A DNA stretch of 64,000 nucleotides from an uncultured Bacteroidota bacterium (GTDB lineage: Bacteria > Bacteroidota > Bacteroidia > Bacteroidales > WCHB1-69), in assembly GCA_902786595.1 (NCBI GenBank), contig CADADB010000005.1, positions 80,378-144,377 on the forward strand, written 5' to 3'. A model generated the notes under the pieces. The model was not told where the DNA came from, did not search any database, and saw only the letters and a list, made by a program, of their open reading frames with translations. Positions 50,664 through 60,053 of this stretch are shown here, piece after piece. Within the stretch, counting starts at the first letter, position 1; every line of letters begins with the position of its first letter. The position numbers were made by a program, and so were the translations under genes.

Positions 50664-51575
50664 ATGGATAAAGAAATCAATTTGTCAGTGAATATCGCGG
50701 GAGTCCCGTTCAAGAATCCGGTCATTGCTGCATCGGGGACTTTCGGGTTCGGCGAAGAATATAATGAACTGTATGAAGTCGGGTGTCTGGGCGGAATCTG
50801 TTCCAAAGGCCTGACCCTTCATCCGAAAGACGGGAACGAGGGCATTCGGGTCTGGGAAACGGCCTCCGGGATGATGAACAGCGTGGGGTTGCAGAATCCG
50901 GGCGTTGAGTATTTCATCGCGAATGATATTCCCTTGATGCGCCGTTTCGGGAATGTGCTGATTGCCAATATGGGCGGTCACAGTTTGGAAGATTATGTCA
51001 CCGGCGCTTCCATGCTTTCCGCCGCCGATATTGACATGCTGGAACTCAACATCTCCTGTCCGAACGTGAAGAGCGGCGGCATGGCTTTCGGCATCAAAGC
51101 GGATGTGGCGCACGATGTGGTCAAAGAGGTGCGTGCGGTCTGCAAGAAACCCTTGATAGTCAAGCTGTCCCCGAATGCGGAGAACATTCTGGAAATGGCC
51201 AAGGCGTGTGAGGATGCCGGTGCGGACGCGCTTTCGCTGGTCAACACGTTCCAGGCCATGGCCATCGATATCCGCAAACGGAAACCGGTCTTCAACAACG
51301 TCTATGCCGGGTTGTCGGGCGCGGCCATCAAGCCGATCGCGCTCCGCATGGTCCATTCGGTCTGCAAACAGGTCCGCGTACCCGTAATCGGGATTGGCGG
51401 AATCTACACGGCGGAGGATGTCCTCGAATTCATGATGGCGGGTGCCAGCGCCGTGCAGATCGGCACCGTGAATTTTAACGACCCGCTCGCAGGCAAGAAT
51501 GTGCTGGAGGAGTTGTCCGCACTCTGCCAGCGTGAGGGAATTGTTGACATAAACGAAATCAAAGGGATATGCTAA
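50664..51575 (+). CDS. pyrD: Dihydroorotate dehydrogenase B, catalytic subunit
   Basis: The product is 303 aa, the class 1B length. FMN barrel motifs: [12 protein letters not shown] (~19-30), [26 protein letters not shown] (~125-138, with the conserved Cys of this class), and [27 protein letters not shown] split across the phosphate-binding region (~240-266). It oxidises dihydroorotate to orotate with PyrK as partner. Its stop overlaps the next start by 7 bases. Confidence 0.94.
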   Translation: MDKEINLSVNIAGVPFKNPVIAASGTFGFGEEYNELYEVGCLGGICSKGLTLHPKDGNEGIRVWETASGMMNSVGLQNPGVEYFIANDIPLMRRFGNVLIANMGGHSLEDYVTGASMLSAADIDMLELNISCPNVKSGGMAFGIKADVAHDVVKEVRAVCKKPLIVKLSPNAENILEMAKACEDAGADALSLVNTFQAMAIDIRKRKPVFNNVYAGLSGAAIKPIALRMVHSVCKQVRVPVIGIGGIYTAEDVLEFMMAGASAVQIGTVNFNDPLAGKNVLEELSALCQREGIVDINEIKGIC

Positions 51576-52633
51576 ATCGTTTTCGGAATTTATGGATGCT
51601 GATCATTTGCATGGGCTTAACCGTTTACGGATACGGCCAGTCGTCGGCCACGCAGCCGCCTAACCCGGGATTCGAGAACTGGCCCGGCAGCGAGACCAGC
51701 TCCCCTGCGGGATGGCATTCTTACGACGAGGCCTCCGGGATTTTCGCCAGCACCGTCTCCAACAAAAGCGGCGGAGACCAGCCCTCTCTGCAACGGGTCA
51801 GCGGCCGTTTCGGGAAAAACGCCGTGGTGATCCGCTGCAACAAGGTCATCGGCGTCGCGGCCAATGGCGCGCTGACCTGCGGGCGCGTGTGCATGGCGGC
51901 GATGGGCGCCTCCAGTCCGAAAAACTACTGCTTCACCGACCGGGCGAACGGCTATGCCTACAAGTTCACCGCCCGTCCGGATTCGGTCTATTTCTGGGCC
52001 AAGTTCAAGATGAAAGGGAATGTGACGGCCTCCGCCAAGGCGCATCTGCACACCGACTGTGACTTCCGGGATTTTGTGGATATCGGACAACCTTCGGACA
52101 TCGCCTCCGCGATTTTCTATTTCCAGGACAAGGGGAACGGCCAATGGCATCAGTACAAACAGGCGTTCAAGGCATTCGCCTCCCCGCAAAAGGCCACAGC
52201 GGAACAGGCCCCGATTCCCACGCTGGACAACTGGACCCGCCGTCCGAGCTATCTGCTATTCTCCTTTACCACAAACCGTTATGTGATGAAGGGAACGAAG
52301 GGGGATGCCCTCTACATCGACAATATCCAGTTCATCTACAACAAGAAATTGTCCATGCTGTATATTGACGGAGTGGAACTTCCCGACTTCTCTGGCGATA
52401 GGGATGAATATGTCTGCTTCTACGATCCCAAAGCTCTCCCCGCATTCCCACAAATCGAGGCGGTGGCAGAGTCTCCGAGAGCAACGGTGTCCATACGGCA
52501 AGCCACCGTTGCGGACCCTGTGGCGGAAGTGACGGTGATTCATGATGATGTGGTGTCGGGAGAGGCCTCACCGAAAGTGTACAGGATACTTTTTCTCCCC
52601 CGATACACCTCTCCGTTGGTCTCCCGTCAATAG
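51569..52633 (+). CDS. Exported PCMD-type carbohydrate-binding-like protein
   Basis: The product is 354 aa. A signal peptide ([17 protein letters not shown]) is followed by [11 protein letters not shown], an N-terminal jelly-roll start common in PCMD (putative carbohydrate metabolism domain) proteins, and [12 protein letters not shown] near residue 250 as a typical late strand. The C-terminal ~80 residues form a small separate domain. The gene overlaps pyrD, but its role must be extracellular, so co-transcription with pyrD seems incidental. Confidence 0.75.
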   Translation: MLNRFRNLWMLIICMGLTVYGYGQSSATQPPNPGFENWPGSETSSPAGWHSYDEASGIFASTVSNKSGGDQPSLQRVSGRFGKNAVVIRCNKVIGVAANGALTCGRVCMAAMGASSPKNYCFTDRANGYAYKFTARPDSVYFWAKFKMKGNVTASAKAHLHTDCDFRDFVDIGQPSDIASAIFYFQDKGNGQWHQYKQAFKAFASPQKATAEQAPIPTLDNWTRRPSYLLFSFTTNRYVMKGTKGDALYIDNIQFIYNKKLSMLYIDGVELPDFSGDRDEYVCFYDPKALPAFPQIEAVAESPRATVSIRQATVADPVAEVTVIHDDVVSGEASPKVYRILFLPRYTSPLVSRQ

Positions 52634-52713
52634 GATTTTCATGAACGAGTGGCGGCGATTACAATAAAACAGAAGCATTTACGTTACCCATATCAAATAA
52701 TAAATCAAGAAAA

Positions 52714-53307
52714 ATGAGAAGTATTCAATTGAAATCGGTTGTGCTGGTTCTCGCCTCCCTGTTGGCCTTGAATATGGGCACCATCGCAACATCTCATGCG
52801 CAGGTAGCGTTAGGCATAAAGGTTGCTGGCAATTTTACTAATTACCAGAAAGTTACTGATGGAAATTTTGGAGTGGAGCCGGGCATTTTTCTGCGTCTGG
52901 GACAGAATTTCTACTTCCAGCCGGAGGTGAATTATGTCTTCAAAAACTCTACGTTTAAGAAAGTTTACAATGAATTTTCCACGAATGTGAGGTTGAAACA
53001 ACACTTTGTCTCCGTTCCCGTCCTGTTAGGGTATCATTTTATCAATAAGGATAACTTCAAATTCCACTTGACGTTGGGACCTCGCTTTGATTTCCGTATT
53101 TCCGACAATATTGAAGGCACGGACTGGAAAGCGAACTCTTTGCAATGGGGCGGTCAGGTTGGATTAGGATTCGATTTTTGGCGCTTCACCCTTGACGCAA
53201 GTTACTGCTTGGCGGCGGATAATTTCCATAACGAAGTCACGACGGTCACCCAGACCAAATTCACGAATGTATTCCTCGTTTCTCTGGGATTCAAATTTTT
53301 AAAATAG
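52714..53307 (+). CDS. Outer membrane beta-barrel protein, PorT-like
   Basis: The product is 197 aa. The signal peptide is ~29 residues (cleavage SHA-Q). VALGIKVAGNFTNYQ starts the first strand; FYFQPEVNYVFKN, HFVSVPVLLGYHF, LGPRFDFRIS and FLVSLGFKF are alternating strands of an eight-stranded barrel (outer membrane protein beta-barrel domain family). It ends in Phe-Leu-Lys. The function is unknown. Confidence 0.82.
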   Translation: MRSIQLKSVVLVLASLLALNMGTIATSHAQVALGIKVAGNFTNYQKVTDGNFGVEPGIFLRLGQNFYFQPEVNYVFKNSTFKKVYNEFSTNVRLKQHFVSVPVLLGYHFINKDNFKFHLTLGPRFDFRISDNIEGTDWKANSLQWGGQVGLGFDFWRFTLDASYCLAADNFHNEVTTVTQTKFTNVFLVSLGFKFLK

Positions 53308-53372
53308 TCTTCCTTGTGTGATTTTTTTTTAATCGTCACCCAAGATTTGGTTTTCAAAATACGTTTGTATAG

Positions 53373-53927
53373 ATGAGAGAGCAGTCGGAAGTGTTGCAGT
53401 GGGTCCAAGATTGCCGTAAGGGTAGCACCCGTGCGCAACATAAGCTCTTCAAGTATTTCTATGGTGCAGCCATGAGTATCTGCATGCGCTATGCCGGAAG
53501 TACGGACGAGGCGGCCGATATGCTCAACGAAGGTTTCTTGAAAGTGTTTTCTAACCTTGATAAATATGAAAACTCAGGTTCTTTTGAGGCATGGCTGAAA
53601 CGTGTGGTGTGCAACACTGCCTTGGATTACCGGCGCAGATATGACAAAAAAGTCGATTTTGTGGATATTGACGATGTGCAGGATTCTTGTTTGTCAGATT
53701 ACAATGTGAACGACGCCATATCCAAAATCTCCTCGAATGAGATTGTCCGATTGATCCAGCAGTTGCCGCCAGTCACCCGGATGGTGTTCAACATGTTCCT
53801 TTTTGAAGGTTTCTCTCATCGCGAAATCGCTCAACAACTGGATATTACGGAAAACACCTCGGCATGGCATGTGAACAGTGCCAGAAATCGCCTCAAAGAA
53901 GCGTTAAAACATTATGATATTGAATGA
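53373..53927 (+). CDS. ECF-type RNA polymerase sigma factor
   Basis: The product is 184 aa. Region 2 includes SICMRYAGSTDEAADMLNEGFLKVF (split as CMRYAGSTDEAADML and NEGFLKVF, ~30-55) and region 4 has the HTH GFSHREIAQQLDITENTSAWHV (GFSHREIAQQLDI, ~148-160). The partner gene starts one or two bases after the stop. It probably directs transcription of an envelope regulon. No DNA-binding regulator is adjacent. Confidence 0.92.
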   Translation: MREQSEVLQWVQDCRKGSTRAQHKLFKYFYGAAMSICMRYAGSTDEAADMLNEGFLKVFSNLDKYENSGSFEAWLKRVVCNTALDYRRRYDKKVDFVDIDDVQDSCLSDYNVNDAISKISSNEIVRLIQQLPPVTRMVFNMFLFEGFSHREIAQQLDITENTSAWHVNSARNRLKEALKHYDIE

Positions 53928-53928
53928 T

Positions 53929-54435
53929 ATGACGGATTTTGACAAACTGATTAAAGAAAAAGCGGAGAAAGCATCCTATCCTTACGATGAAGCTGCCTGG
54001 AAACAGTTCAAGCGCAAGGCAGGAATGCCCGGAAAAGCTGCGAAATATTGGGTGATGGGCGCTTCTGCCGTCATGGTGGCAGGTGGACTCCTGTTGCTCA
54101 AACCTGGTCGTCATGGGCAACCGTTGCAAGACAATCCTTCAACGACGGCTGTTGCCGCCCCGGACTCTTCAACGGTGTCGCAGAATCTTCCCGACGTGGT
54201 CTCTGAAGACACACTGACGTTGTCGTCGGAAAACGTGACAGGGAAGAAACCGATTCAAGTCTCCCACCGCCAGACTGAGCCGTTGGACGCAAATACGGTG
54301 CAAATCAAGAAAGATACGCCTAAGGTCTCCAGAAAAGTCATCTACGGAAGACCGCTGGTGATTGATGTGGACACTATCACACGAATGGTCCCGACCGACG
54401 AGGAGTTGGAAAAAGGACATAGCCGGTTGTATTGA
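53929..54435 (+). CDS. Sigma-factor-partner membrane protein
   Basis: The product is 168 aa from the ATG at 53929 (another in-frame ATG at 53914 overlaps the sigma gene). A short polar N-terminus (MTDFDKLIKEKAEKASYPYDEAAWKQF) is followed by one hydrophobic helix (YWVMGASAVMVAGGLLLL, ~38-56) and a Pro/Ser/Thr-rich extracytoplasmic tail. In Bacteroidota, one-helix proteins of this shape follow ECF sigma genes and may act as anti-sigma factors; no ZAS motif was seen. Confidence 0.72.
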   Translation: MTDFDKLIKEKAEKASYPYDEAAWKQFKRKAGMPGKAAKYWVMGASAVMVAGGLLLLKPGRHGQPLQDNPSTTAVAAPDSSTVSQNLPDVVSEDTLTLSSENVTGKKPIQVSHRQTEPLDANTVQIKKDTPKVSRKVIYGRPLVIDVDTITRMVPTDEELEKGHSRLY

Positions 54436-54477
54436 TAACGAAAATTCGTCGGATAGAAAGATATAATGTGTTACAAC

Positions 54478-54507
54478 AAAAAAGCACCGCAATTGCGGTG
54501 CTTTTTT
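54478..54507. terminator. Bidirectional terminator
   Basis: A 24-base perfect palindrome (AGCACCGCAATT arms) is flanked by an A-run and a T-run, between the sigma-partner gene and the convergent DUF1573 gene. Confidence 0.92.
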
Positions 54508-54526
54508 GTTGGTATGATGTTTGTTG

Positions 54527-55624
54527 CTAGACTATTTTAGCAACGAGTTTCACTGTGCGAATGGAGTTGGCAGGGTCGTTGGTGATAATGTCGAGCGTGG
54601 CTTTTTGATCAACGGCGCGGCCAGATGCCTTTATCGTGATGGAGATTTCAGCAGTGCCTCCAACGGGAATGGTCATCATGTTGGAAATGGCGGTGAACAT
54701 CGGCACGCTGGTCTCGAGACCTCTGATGATCAGGGGTGATTTACCTGTGTTCTTCAGTTGGATCGTCTGGGTTCTGGTAGTGTTCTTCTGCAGGTTGCCC
54801 ATATTTATGGAGTCTGTGGAAACCTCGCTGACAGGAGCGTTTTTGAGTTGTTTAGAAGTTAATTTGGAGAAATCCTCCTTGATGTTGTTGGCATAGTGGA
54901 CACGTTTCACGGCCTCGATGGAGTCGTTGGTCTGGAAGATCACCATGTCTTTCACCTGACCGAAACCATTGCGTTTGCCGGCATCGTATTTCAAGATGAT
55001 GAAGCCCTCTTGGCCAGGAGCAAGTTCAGCGCCGAAATTGCGGTAAACTTCCGTGACATATTCGTAGGGCTTGTCAAGCTTGATGGACACGGGCTTGGTC
55101 CAGAAGTTACGGACATAAAACGTGTCGTTGACCGTCTCGGTGTTCAGCAAGTTGTGGGTGACATTGGGCTCTTTGATACGCAACATGCCGTTGGATTTGG
55201 TATAACCGGCTTTCTCGAATTCTGTCGGGGGGCGTTTGATGACCTCGCCTTTGATGAAGATCATGTGAGGCGTGGCTTTTTCGTTCTCCGTGAAGCGGGG
55301 TTCATTGGTCGTGACACGAATGTTCTTGTTGAAAGCGCCAGGTCTGTTGTAGGGGTTGTAAGTGGCCTCGATAAAACCCTGCTCGCCGGGAGCAATGGCA
55401 CCTTTGGTGTAGTTGGCCGCTGTGCAACCGCATCCGGGACGTACGTTGGTCAGTTCCAGGGGCTCAGTGCCGACGTTGGTGAAAATGAACTTACCTGTCA
55501 CTTTGCCACCTTCCTCTTTGATTTTACCGAAATCGTAGGTGGTGTTTTCAAACTTGATTTCCGGCTGAGCAACGCAAATAATGCATGCTACAACCGCTAA
55601 CAATAATAAACCTAACTTTTTCAT
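54527..55624 (-). CDS. DUF1573 domain exported protein
   Basis: The product is 365 aa from the ATG at 55624 (55630 adds two residues). The signal peptide ends in CVAQ. The DUF1573 Ig-like domain is seen in FENTTYDFGKIKEEGG, GKFIFTNVGTEPLELTNV and the conserved Cys pair GCGCTAANY (~67-75). Two or three Ig-like repeats follow to the end. These Bacteroidota surface or periplasmic proteins have no established reaction. The -7 box lies inside the mpl tail (55690-55697). Confidence 0.88.
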   Translation of the reverse strand: MKKLGLLLLAVVACIICVAQPEIKFENTTYDFGKIKEEGGKVTGKFIFTNVGTEPLELTNVRPGCGCTAANYTKGAIAPGEQGFIEATYNPYNRPGAFNKNIRVTTNEPRFTENEKATPHMIFIKGEVIKRPPTEFEKAGYTKSNGMLRIKEPNVTHNLLNTETVNDTFYVRNFWTKPVSIKLDKPYEYVTEVYRNFGAELAPGQEGFIILKYDAGKRNGFGQVKDMVIFQTNDSIEAVKRVHYANNIKEDFSKLTSKQLKNAPVSEVSTDSINMGNLQKNTTRTQTIQLKNTGKSPLIIRGLETSVPMFTAISNMMTIPVGGTAEISITIKASGRAVDQKATLDIITNDPANSIRTVKLVAKIV

Positions 55625-55680
55625 TGTCAATTATTTTTGTTGTTTGTATTTTTATTTTTTTTGATATTTCTTCTATATTT

Positions 55681-57045
55681 TTAAGCCGGCAAAAGTACAA
55701 TTTTTTCTCCGAATTCATTCAAATTAATTCCGTCAAAATTTCCGGATGACATCAAGAGCAGGATCGAGTGGTGCCAGTCCATGGATAAAAGTCTGTCTCT
55801 CAATATGTTTGAGTCGTTGAAGATTTGAAGATCCTCACGTCCGAAAGCTGAATAAATCATGTCTGGAGTGATGGGAGGGAGCTTTTTGTGTTGCACGGCG
55901 GCAGGGGAGTAGTAAACCATGGCAACATCCGCCTCATCCATGGCGTGTTGATATTGTTTCAGGAATTCTTCAGTGAGACTGCTGAACGTGTGCAATTCCA
56001 TGCAGGCCACTAATTTGCGGTCGGGGTATTGTTCCCGTACGGCATTGATGGTGGCTTTGAGTTTGGAAGGGGAGTGTGCAAAGTCCTTATACACAGCACA
56101 TTCGTTGTTTTTCGCAACCAACTCAAGACGTTTGGAAGCTCCCTTGAAGGTGGCTATGGCTTCGTAGAATTGCGCGTCACTGAGCCCCAACGCATTGCAT
56201 GCCAGGCGCGCGGCGTTGATGTTCATCAGGTTGTGCTTGCCGAAAATCTGCAAAGGCACCAGCTGGCCATCTGTCTTGAGATAGGTGACCCCATCCTTGA
56301 TAATATAGGGATGGATGCCGTATGGCTTGCAGGTGGTGTTCGTGATCTTCTCCCCAAGTTTACGTAACTCCTCATCCTCTTGGCAATAAATCAGTTGTCC
56401 GTCCTGTGGGATCATTTGGGCGAAAATCTCGAATTGCTGCACATAGTTCTCGAAAGTGGGGAATACATTGATGTGGTCCCATGCAATACCGCTGATGATG
56501 CCGATGGTGGGCTGATAGACATGGAACTTCGGACGGCGGTCGATGGGGGAGGTGAGGTATTCGTCGCCTTCAATGATCATCATCTTTGCCGTGTCGGACA
56601 GCCGGACCATGACCTCGAATCCTTCAAGCTGAGCACCGACCATGTAGTCGCACTCGATGTGATTCTGTTGCAACACATGGATGATCATGGAGGTGATGGT
56701 GGTTTTGCCATGGCTTCCGCCTACCACAACGCGGATTTTGTCTTTGCTTTGCTCGTAAAGATATTCGGGATATGAATATATTTTGAGACCCAATTCCTTG
56801 GCTTTCAATAGTTCTGGATTGTCCTCCCGGGCGTGCATGCCCAGAATGACGGCATCCAGATCCGCGGTGATTTTTTCAGGGTGCCAACCGATATCATCTG
56901 GCAAGATGCCATACTTTGCCAGTCTCCCCTTTGCTGGGTCAAATATCTCATCATCTGAACCAGATACTTCAAAACCTTTGATTTTCAATGCGATAGCAAG
57001 GTTGTGCATGGCGCTGCCCCCAATGGCGATAAAATGTACTTTCAT
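55681..57045 (-). CDS. mpl: Mpl-type UDP-N-acetylmuramate:peptide ligase (MurC family)
   Basis: The product is 454 aa from the ATG at 57045 (57051 adds two residues). N-terminal Rossmann domain: HFIAIGGSAMHNLAIALK. ATP-binding GGSHGKTTITSM is near 110-121, followed by the conserved SGIAWDHINVF (Asp/His) and FKGASKRLE motifs. Mpl joins UDP-MurNAc to a tripeptide recovered from old peptidoglycan. MurC is the alternative, but the IAIGGSAMHNLA start and AHSPSKLKATI segment fit Mpl better. Confidence 0.88.
   Translation of the reverse strand: MKVHFIAIGGSAMHNLAIALKIKGFEVSGSDDEIFDPAKGRLAKYGILPDDIGWHPEKITADLDAVILGMHAREDNPELLKAKELGLKIYSYPEYLYEQSKDKIRVVVGGSHGKTTITSMIIHVLQQNHIECDYMVGAQLEGFEVMVRLSDTAKMMIIEGDEYLTSPIDRRPKFHVYQPTIGIISGIAWDHINVFPTFENYVQQFEIFAQMIPQDGQLIYCQEDEELRKLGEKITNTTCKPYGIHPYIIKDGVTYLKTDGQLVPLQIFGKHNLMNINAARLACNALGLSDAQFYEAIATFKGASKRLELVAKNNECAVYKDFAHSPSKLKATINAVREQYPDRKLVACMELHTFSSLTEEFLKQYQHAMDEADVAMVYYSPAAVQHKKLPPITPDMIYSAFGREDLQIFNDSNILRDRLLSMDWHHSILLLMSSGNFDGINLNEFGEKIVLLPA
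55690..55697 (-). promoter_or_regulatory. -7 element for the DUF1573 gene, inside mpl
   Basis: Minus-strand TACTTTTG, just inside the 3' end of the mpl-type gene, so the DUF1573 gene can be expressed separately although it follows mpl on the same strand. Confidence 0.5.
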
Positions 57046-57126
57046 GTTCAATCAATATATTTTTATAGACTAGCCAATAACGAAAAAGTTGAAAAAATAT
57101 TACAACAATAATCAATATGTTCCCTT

Positions 57127-57222
57127 TGTGGTTACTCATAGTCATAGTTATAGCCATAGCCATAGCCATTGTCATAGTCATAGTCATAGTTATAGTCATA
57201 GTTATAGTCATAGTCATAGTCG
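57127..57222. repeat. 6-bp tandem repeat array (atagtc/atagcc)
   Basis: About 16 units of atag(t/c)(c/t) stand upstream of the HlyD-like gene and of mpl. A minus-strand frame through it encodes only alternating Met-Thr and Met-Ala and is spurious. Confidence 0.95.
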
Positions 57223-57248
57223 TCAAAGATCACATGATGAATTTTTCC

Positions 57249-57276
57249 TTTGATAATCTTTTTTTTTGTACTTTTG
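57249..57276 (+). promoter_or_regulatory. Promoter of the HlyD/ABC pair
   Basis: TTTG at 57249-57252 and TACTTTTG at 57269-57276 are 16 bases apart. The start codon is 46 bases downstream. Confidence 0.55.
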
Positions 57277-57321
57277 CCCGTTTTTGTGATGAAATGTTAA
57301 GTTTTTGATAATTAGTCTTGT

Positions 57322-58317
57322 ATGGTATATTTAGGCAAAAATGTTAACGGCGCTTTTCGGAATATTGTTCGGAAAACGTTCCGTATAGATGTGATTTGCA
57401 TGTTTTTGGTTGCCCTCATGATGCTGACTGCCGGTTGCGGTAAGAAGCATCGGAAAAACACGGCAAACGGCGTCTTTGAGGCCACGGAAATCATTGTCTC
57501 TTCCGAAAGTAACGGTAAAATGTTGAATTTTGACATCGAAGAGGGGCAGACTTACGAGGCAGGCACACTGTTGGGCTGTATAGACACTTTTCAAACCTAT
57601 TTGCAAATCAGACAGCTGGAGTCGTCCATCAACGCCACGTTGGCTCGCCGTCCGAATATGCCTTCTCAGATGCGTGTTCTGGAAGATAAGTTGGCGACCT
57701 TAGGCAAAGAGGAGCGTCGCGTTCAGAATCTGTTGAAGGCGGATGCTGCCAGCACGAAACAACTGGAGGACATTCAAGCCGAGATCAATATCACCAAGAG
57801 CCAGCTTGCCGCGCAAAAATCGGCGCTCTCCATCCAGGATCAATCCATATTGGAGGAAGTGGAAGCCATGCGCTTTCAACTGCAACAGCTGGAACATGCC
57901 ATGGAGAATTGCAAGATCAAAGCTCCGATTACGGGCACAATTATCAATAAGTACATCGAAACCAATGAGTTGGCATACGCTGGCAAACCGCTCTTCAAGA
58001 TCGCGGACATCACGAACATGTTCATTAAAGTCTATGTGACGGAAGATATGTTGGCGTCTATCAAACTCAATCAAGATGTTTTGGTGCATCTAGACAGCTA
58101 TTCCCAAGATAATGACGGCAAAAACAAAAAAGACAAGAAGTCTAATGGCATCACCTTCAATGGCAAGGTTACCTGGATTTCTCCTAAAGCGGAGTTCACC
58201 CCGAAAATGATTCAGACCAAAGAGGAACGCTCCAACCTTGTTTATGCTGTCAAAGTGAATTTCCTCAATGACGGCTCTGCCAAAATCGGCATGCCCGGGG
58301 ATGTGGAATTCAAATAA
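57322..58317 (+). CDS. HlyD family membrane fusion protein, lipoprotein
   Basis: The product is 331 aa. A hydrophobic segment with lipobox LMMLTAGC (Cys ~34) follows; an in-frame ATG at 57400 would start just before it. A lipoyl half (SNGKMLNFDIEEGQ, ~63-76), a coiled-coil hairpin (~95-190) and the second lipoyl half (KIKAPITGTI, ~197-206) follow. It would connect an inner membrane ABC exporter to an outer membrane duct. The ABC ATPase gene follows 23 bases later; a permease gene is missing here. Confidence 0.87.
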   Translation: MVYLGKNVNGAFRNIVRKTFRIDVICMFLVALMMLTAGCGKKHRKNTANGVFEATEIIVSSESNGKMLNFDIEEGQTYEAGTLLGCIDTFQTYLQIRQLESSINATLARRPNMPSQMRVLEDKLATLGKEERRVQNLLKADAASTKQLEDIQAEINITKSQLAAQKSALSIQDQSILEEVEAMRFQLQQLEHAMENCKIKAPITGTIINKYIETNELAYAGKPLFKIADITNMFIKVYVTEDMLASIKLNQDVLVHLDSYSQDNDGKNKKDKKSNGITFNGKVTWISPKAEFTPKMIQTKEERSNLVYAVKVNFLNDGSAKIGMPGDVEFK

Positions 58318-58340
58318 GGTCCTGCCAAAATTCAATCCCG

Positions 58341-59264
58341 ATGCTTAACGCCATCAGCATAGATTCTGTCAGCAAAACTTACGAGGGAGGGATCCGTGCG
58401 TTGCGTGACGTTTCCTTTGATGTATTGGAGAATGAGGTCTTCGGACTGGTCGGCCCCGACGGAGCCGGTAAGTCAACCCTGTTCAACATACTCACATCCT
58501 TGATTTTGCCAGACGAAGGGAAGATTTCGATGCTGGGTTATGACGTGGTGAAAGATTACAAGGAGATTCGTCGCATCATCGGTTACCTGCCCGGCACCTT
58601 CTCGCTATATCCTGACCTTACCGTTCAAGAGAATCTGGAGTTCTTCGCGGTCATGTATGAGAGCAGCATTCGCTCTAACATGCGCTTGATCAGTCCGATA
58701 TGGAAACAGCTGATGCCTTTCAAAGACAGAAAGGCAGGCAAATTGTCTGGTGGTATGAAGCAGAAGCTGGCCTTGTGCTGCGCTCTGATTCACCGTCCTC
58801 GCATTCTGTTTTTGGACGAGCCGACCACCGGGGTCGATCCCGTTTCCCGTAAGGAGTTTTGGGACATCCTGCGCTCCATCAAGAGTCAAGGAATCACCGT
58901 GGTGGTATCTACTCCGTATATGGACGAGGCCACCCGTTGCGACCGCATCGCCATGATCCAAGAAGGGGTGATCTTCAAAATCGACACACCCGCCAATATC
59001 GTCCAACAATTTGAAGGCCACCTTTATTCCTTCAAGTCGGATAATATTTTCTCGTTATTGCAGGTGATGGAATCTTGTCCGTTGAATTGTATCTATTATC
59101 CGTATGGTGAGTCCTGCCATATCGTGTTTTACGAGGATATCTCGACGGCCTTGCCTTCGTTTATGGAGTTTATGGAACAGAATGGTCAGAATATCTTAGA
59201 GATTTCCCCCATTGAGCCATCCGTCGAGGACTGTTTCATTGAGATTGTCAAAAGGAGCGAATAA
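58341..59264 (+). CDS. ABC transporter ATP-binding protein
   Basis: The product is 307 aa. Walker A GPDGAGKST is at 38-46 (an Asp replaces the more usual Asn), signature LSGGMKQ at 135-141, Walker B LFLDEP at 156-161 and a downstream switch His/Thr. The ~80 C-terminal residues are an extra domain as in ABC-2 exporters. It is paired with the HlyD-like gene; the permease must be encoded elsewhere or was lost. Confidence 0.9.
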   Translation: MLNAISIDSVSKTYEGGIRALRDVSFDVLENEVFGLVGPDGAGKSTLFNILTSLILPDEGKISMLGYDVVKDYKEIRRIIGYLPGTFSLYPDLTVQENLEFFAVMYESSIRSNMRLISPIWKQLMPFKDRKAGKLSGGMKQKLALCCALIHRPRILFLDEPTTGVDPVSRKEFWDILRSIKSQGITVVVSTPYMDEATRCDRIAMIQEGVIFKIDTPANIVQQFEGHLYSFKSDNIFSLLQVMESCPLNCIYYPYGESCHIVFYEDISTALPSFMEFMEQNGQNILEISPIEPSVEDCFIEIVKRSE

Positions 59265-59285
59265 CGTTAAAATAGATAGATAATC

Positions 59286-60053
59286 ATGAAAATCACGCTG
59301 TTAGGTACTGGCACTTCGCAAGGCGTTCCCGTGGTTGGATGCCAATGTGAGGTGTGCCGCTCTTCCGACCCGCGTGACAACCGTCTGCGCACTTCGGCCT
59401 TTGTGGAAATCGATGGTGTGAACTTGCTCATCGACACGGGTCCCGACTTGCGGCAGCAGCTCCTGCGCGAGCATATTTCCCACGTTGACGCCGTGCTGGT
59501 CACACACGAGCATAAAGACCATCTGGCAGGGCTTGACGACATCAGACCTGTCTTCTTTATGCAGAAACACCCGATGGACATCTATGCGATGCAGCGCGTG
59601 CTCTCTGTGGTACGAAAGGATTTTGACTATGCGTTCAAGGAACACCCGTATCCTGGCGCCCCCTCATTCCAGCTTCACCCTGTCCGATACGACCGTTTCT
59701 TTGTGAAAAACGTTGAAATCCAACCCATTCAAGTGCGTCATCTGACCCTGCCCATATTAGGGTTCCGCATCGGGACGTTTGCCTACATTACCGATGCAAG
59801 TTTCGTGGCCGATTCCGAGCTGACGCACCTTCAGGATTTGGATGTGTTGGTCGTTAACGCTTTGCATCACGAGAAACACTATTCCCATTTCAACTTGGAG
59901 CAGGCGTTGCATTTCGTGGAGGTAGTCAAGCCAAAACATGCCTATCTGACCCATGTATCCCATCACATGGGTTTATATGCCGATGTGGAGAAAACCTTGC
60001 CGCCTCACGTGACGTTAGGGTATGACGGATTGAAGATCACAATCGATAGATAG
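59286..60053 (+). CDS. MBL-fold metallo-hydrolase (PhnP-like)
   Basis: The product is 255 aa. Metal ligands: HEHKDH (His74, His76, Asp78, His79), an Asp near 167 (TDAS) and a late His. The N-terminal GTGTSQGVPVVGCQCEVC with two extra Cys resembles PhnP-type phosphodiesterases. The specific substrate is unknown. It overlaps the convergent lamin-tail gene by 17 bases at the 3' ends. Confidence 0.9.
   Translation: MKITLLGTGTSQGVPVVGCQCEVCRSSDPRDNRLRTSAFVEIDGVNLLIDTGPDLRQQLLREHISHVDAVLVTHEHKDHLAGLDDIRPVFFMQKHPMDIYAMQRVLSVVRKDFDYAFKEHPYPGAPSFQLHPVRYDRFFVKNVEIQPIQVRHLTLPILGFRIGTFAYITDASFVADSELTHLQDLDVLVVNALHHEKHYSHFNLEQALHFVEVVKPKHAYLTHVSHHMGLYADVEKTLPPHVTLGYDGLKITIDR

Noticed and set aside
56969-57226. 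Minus-strand frame of Met-Thr/Met-Ala repeats
   Set aside because: It is the translation of the 6-bp tandem repeat and has no protein character.
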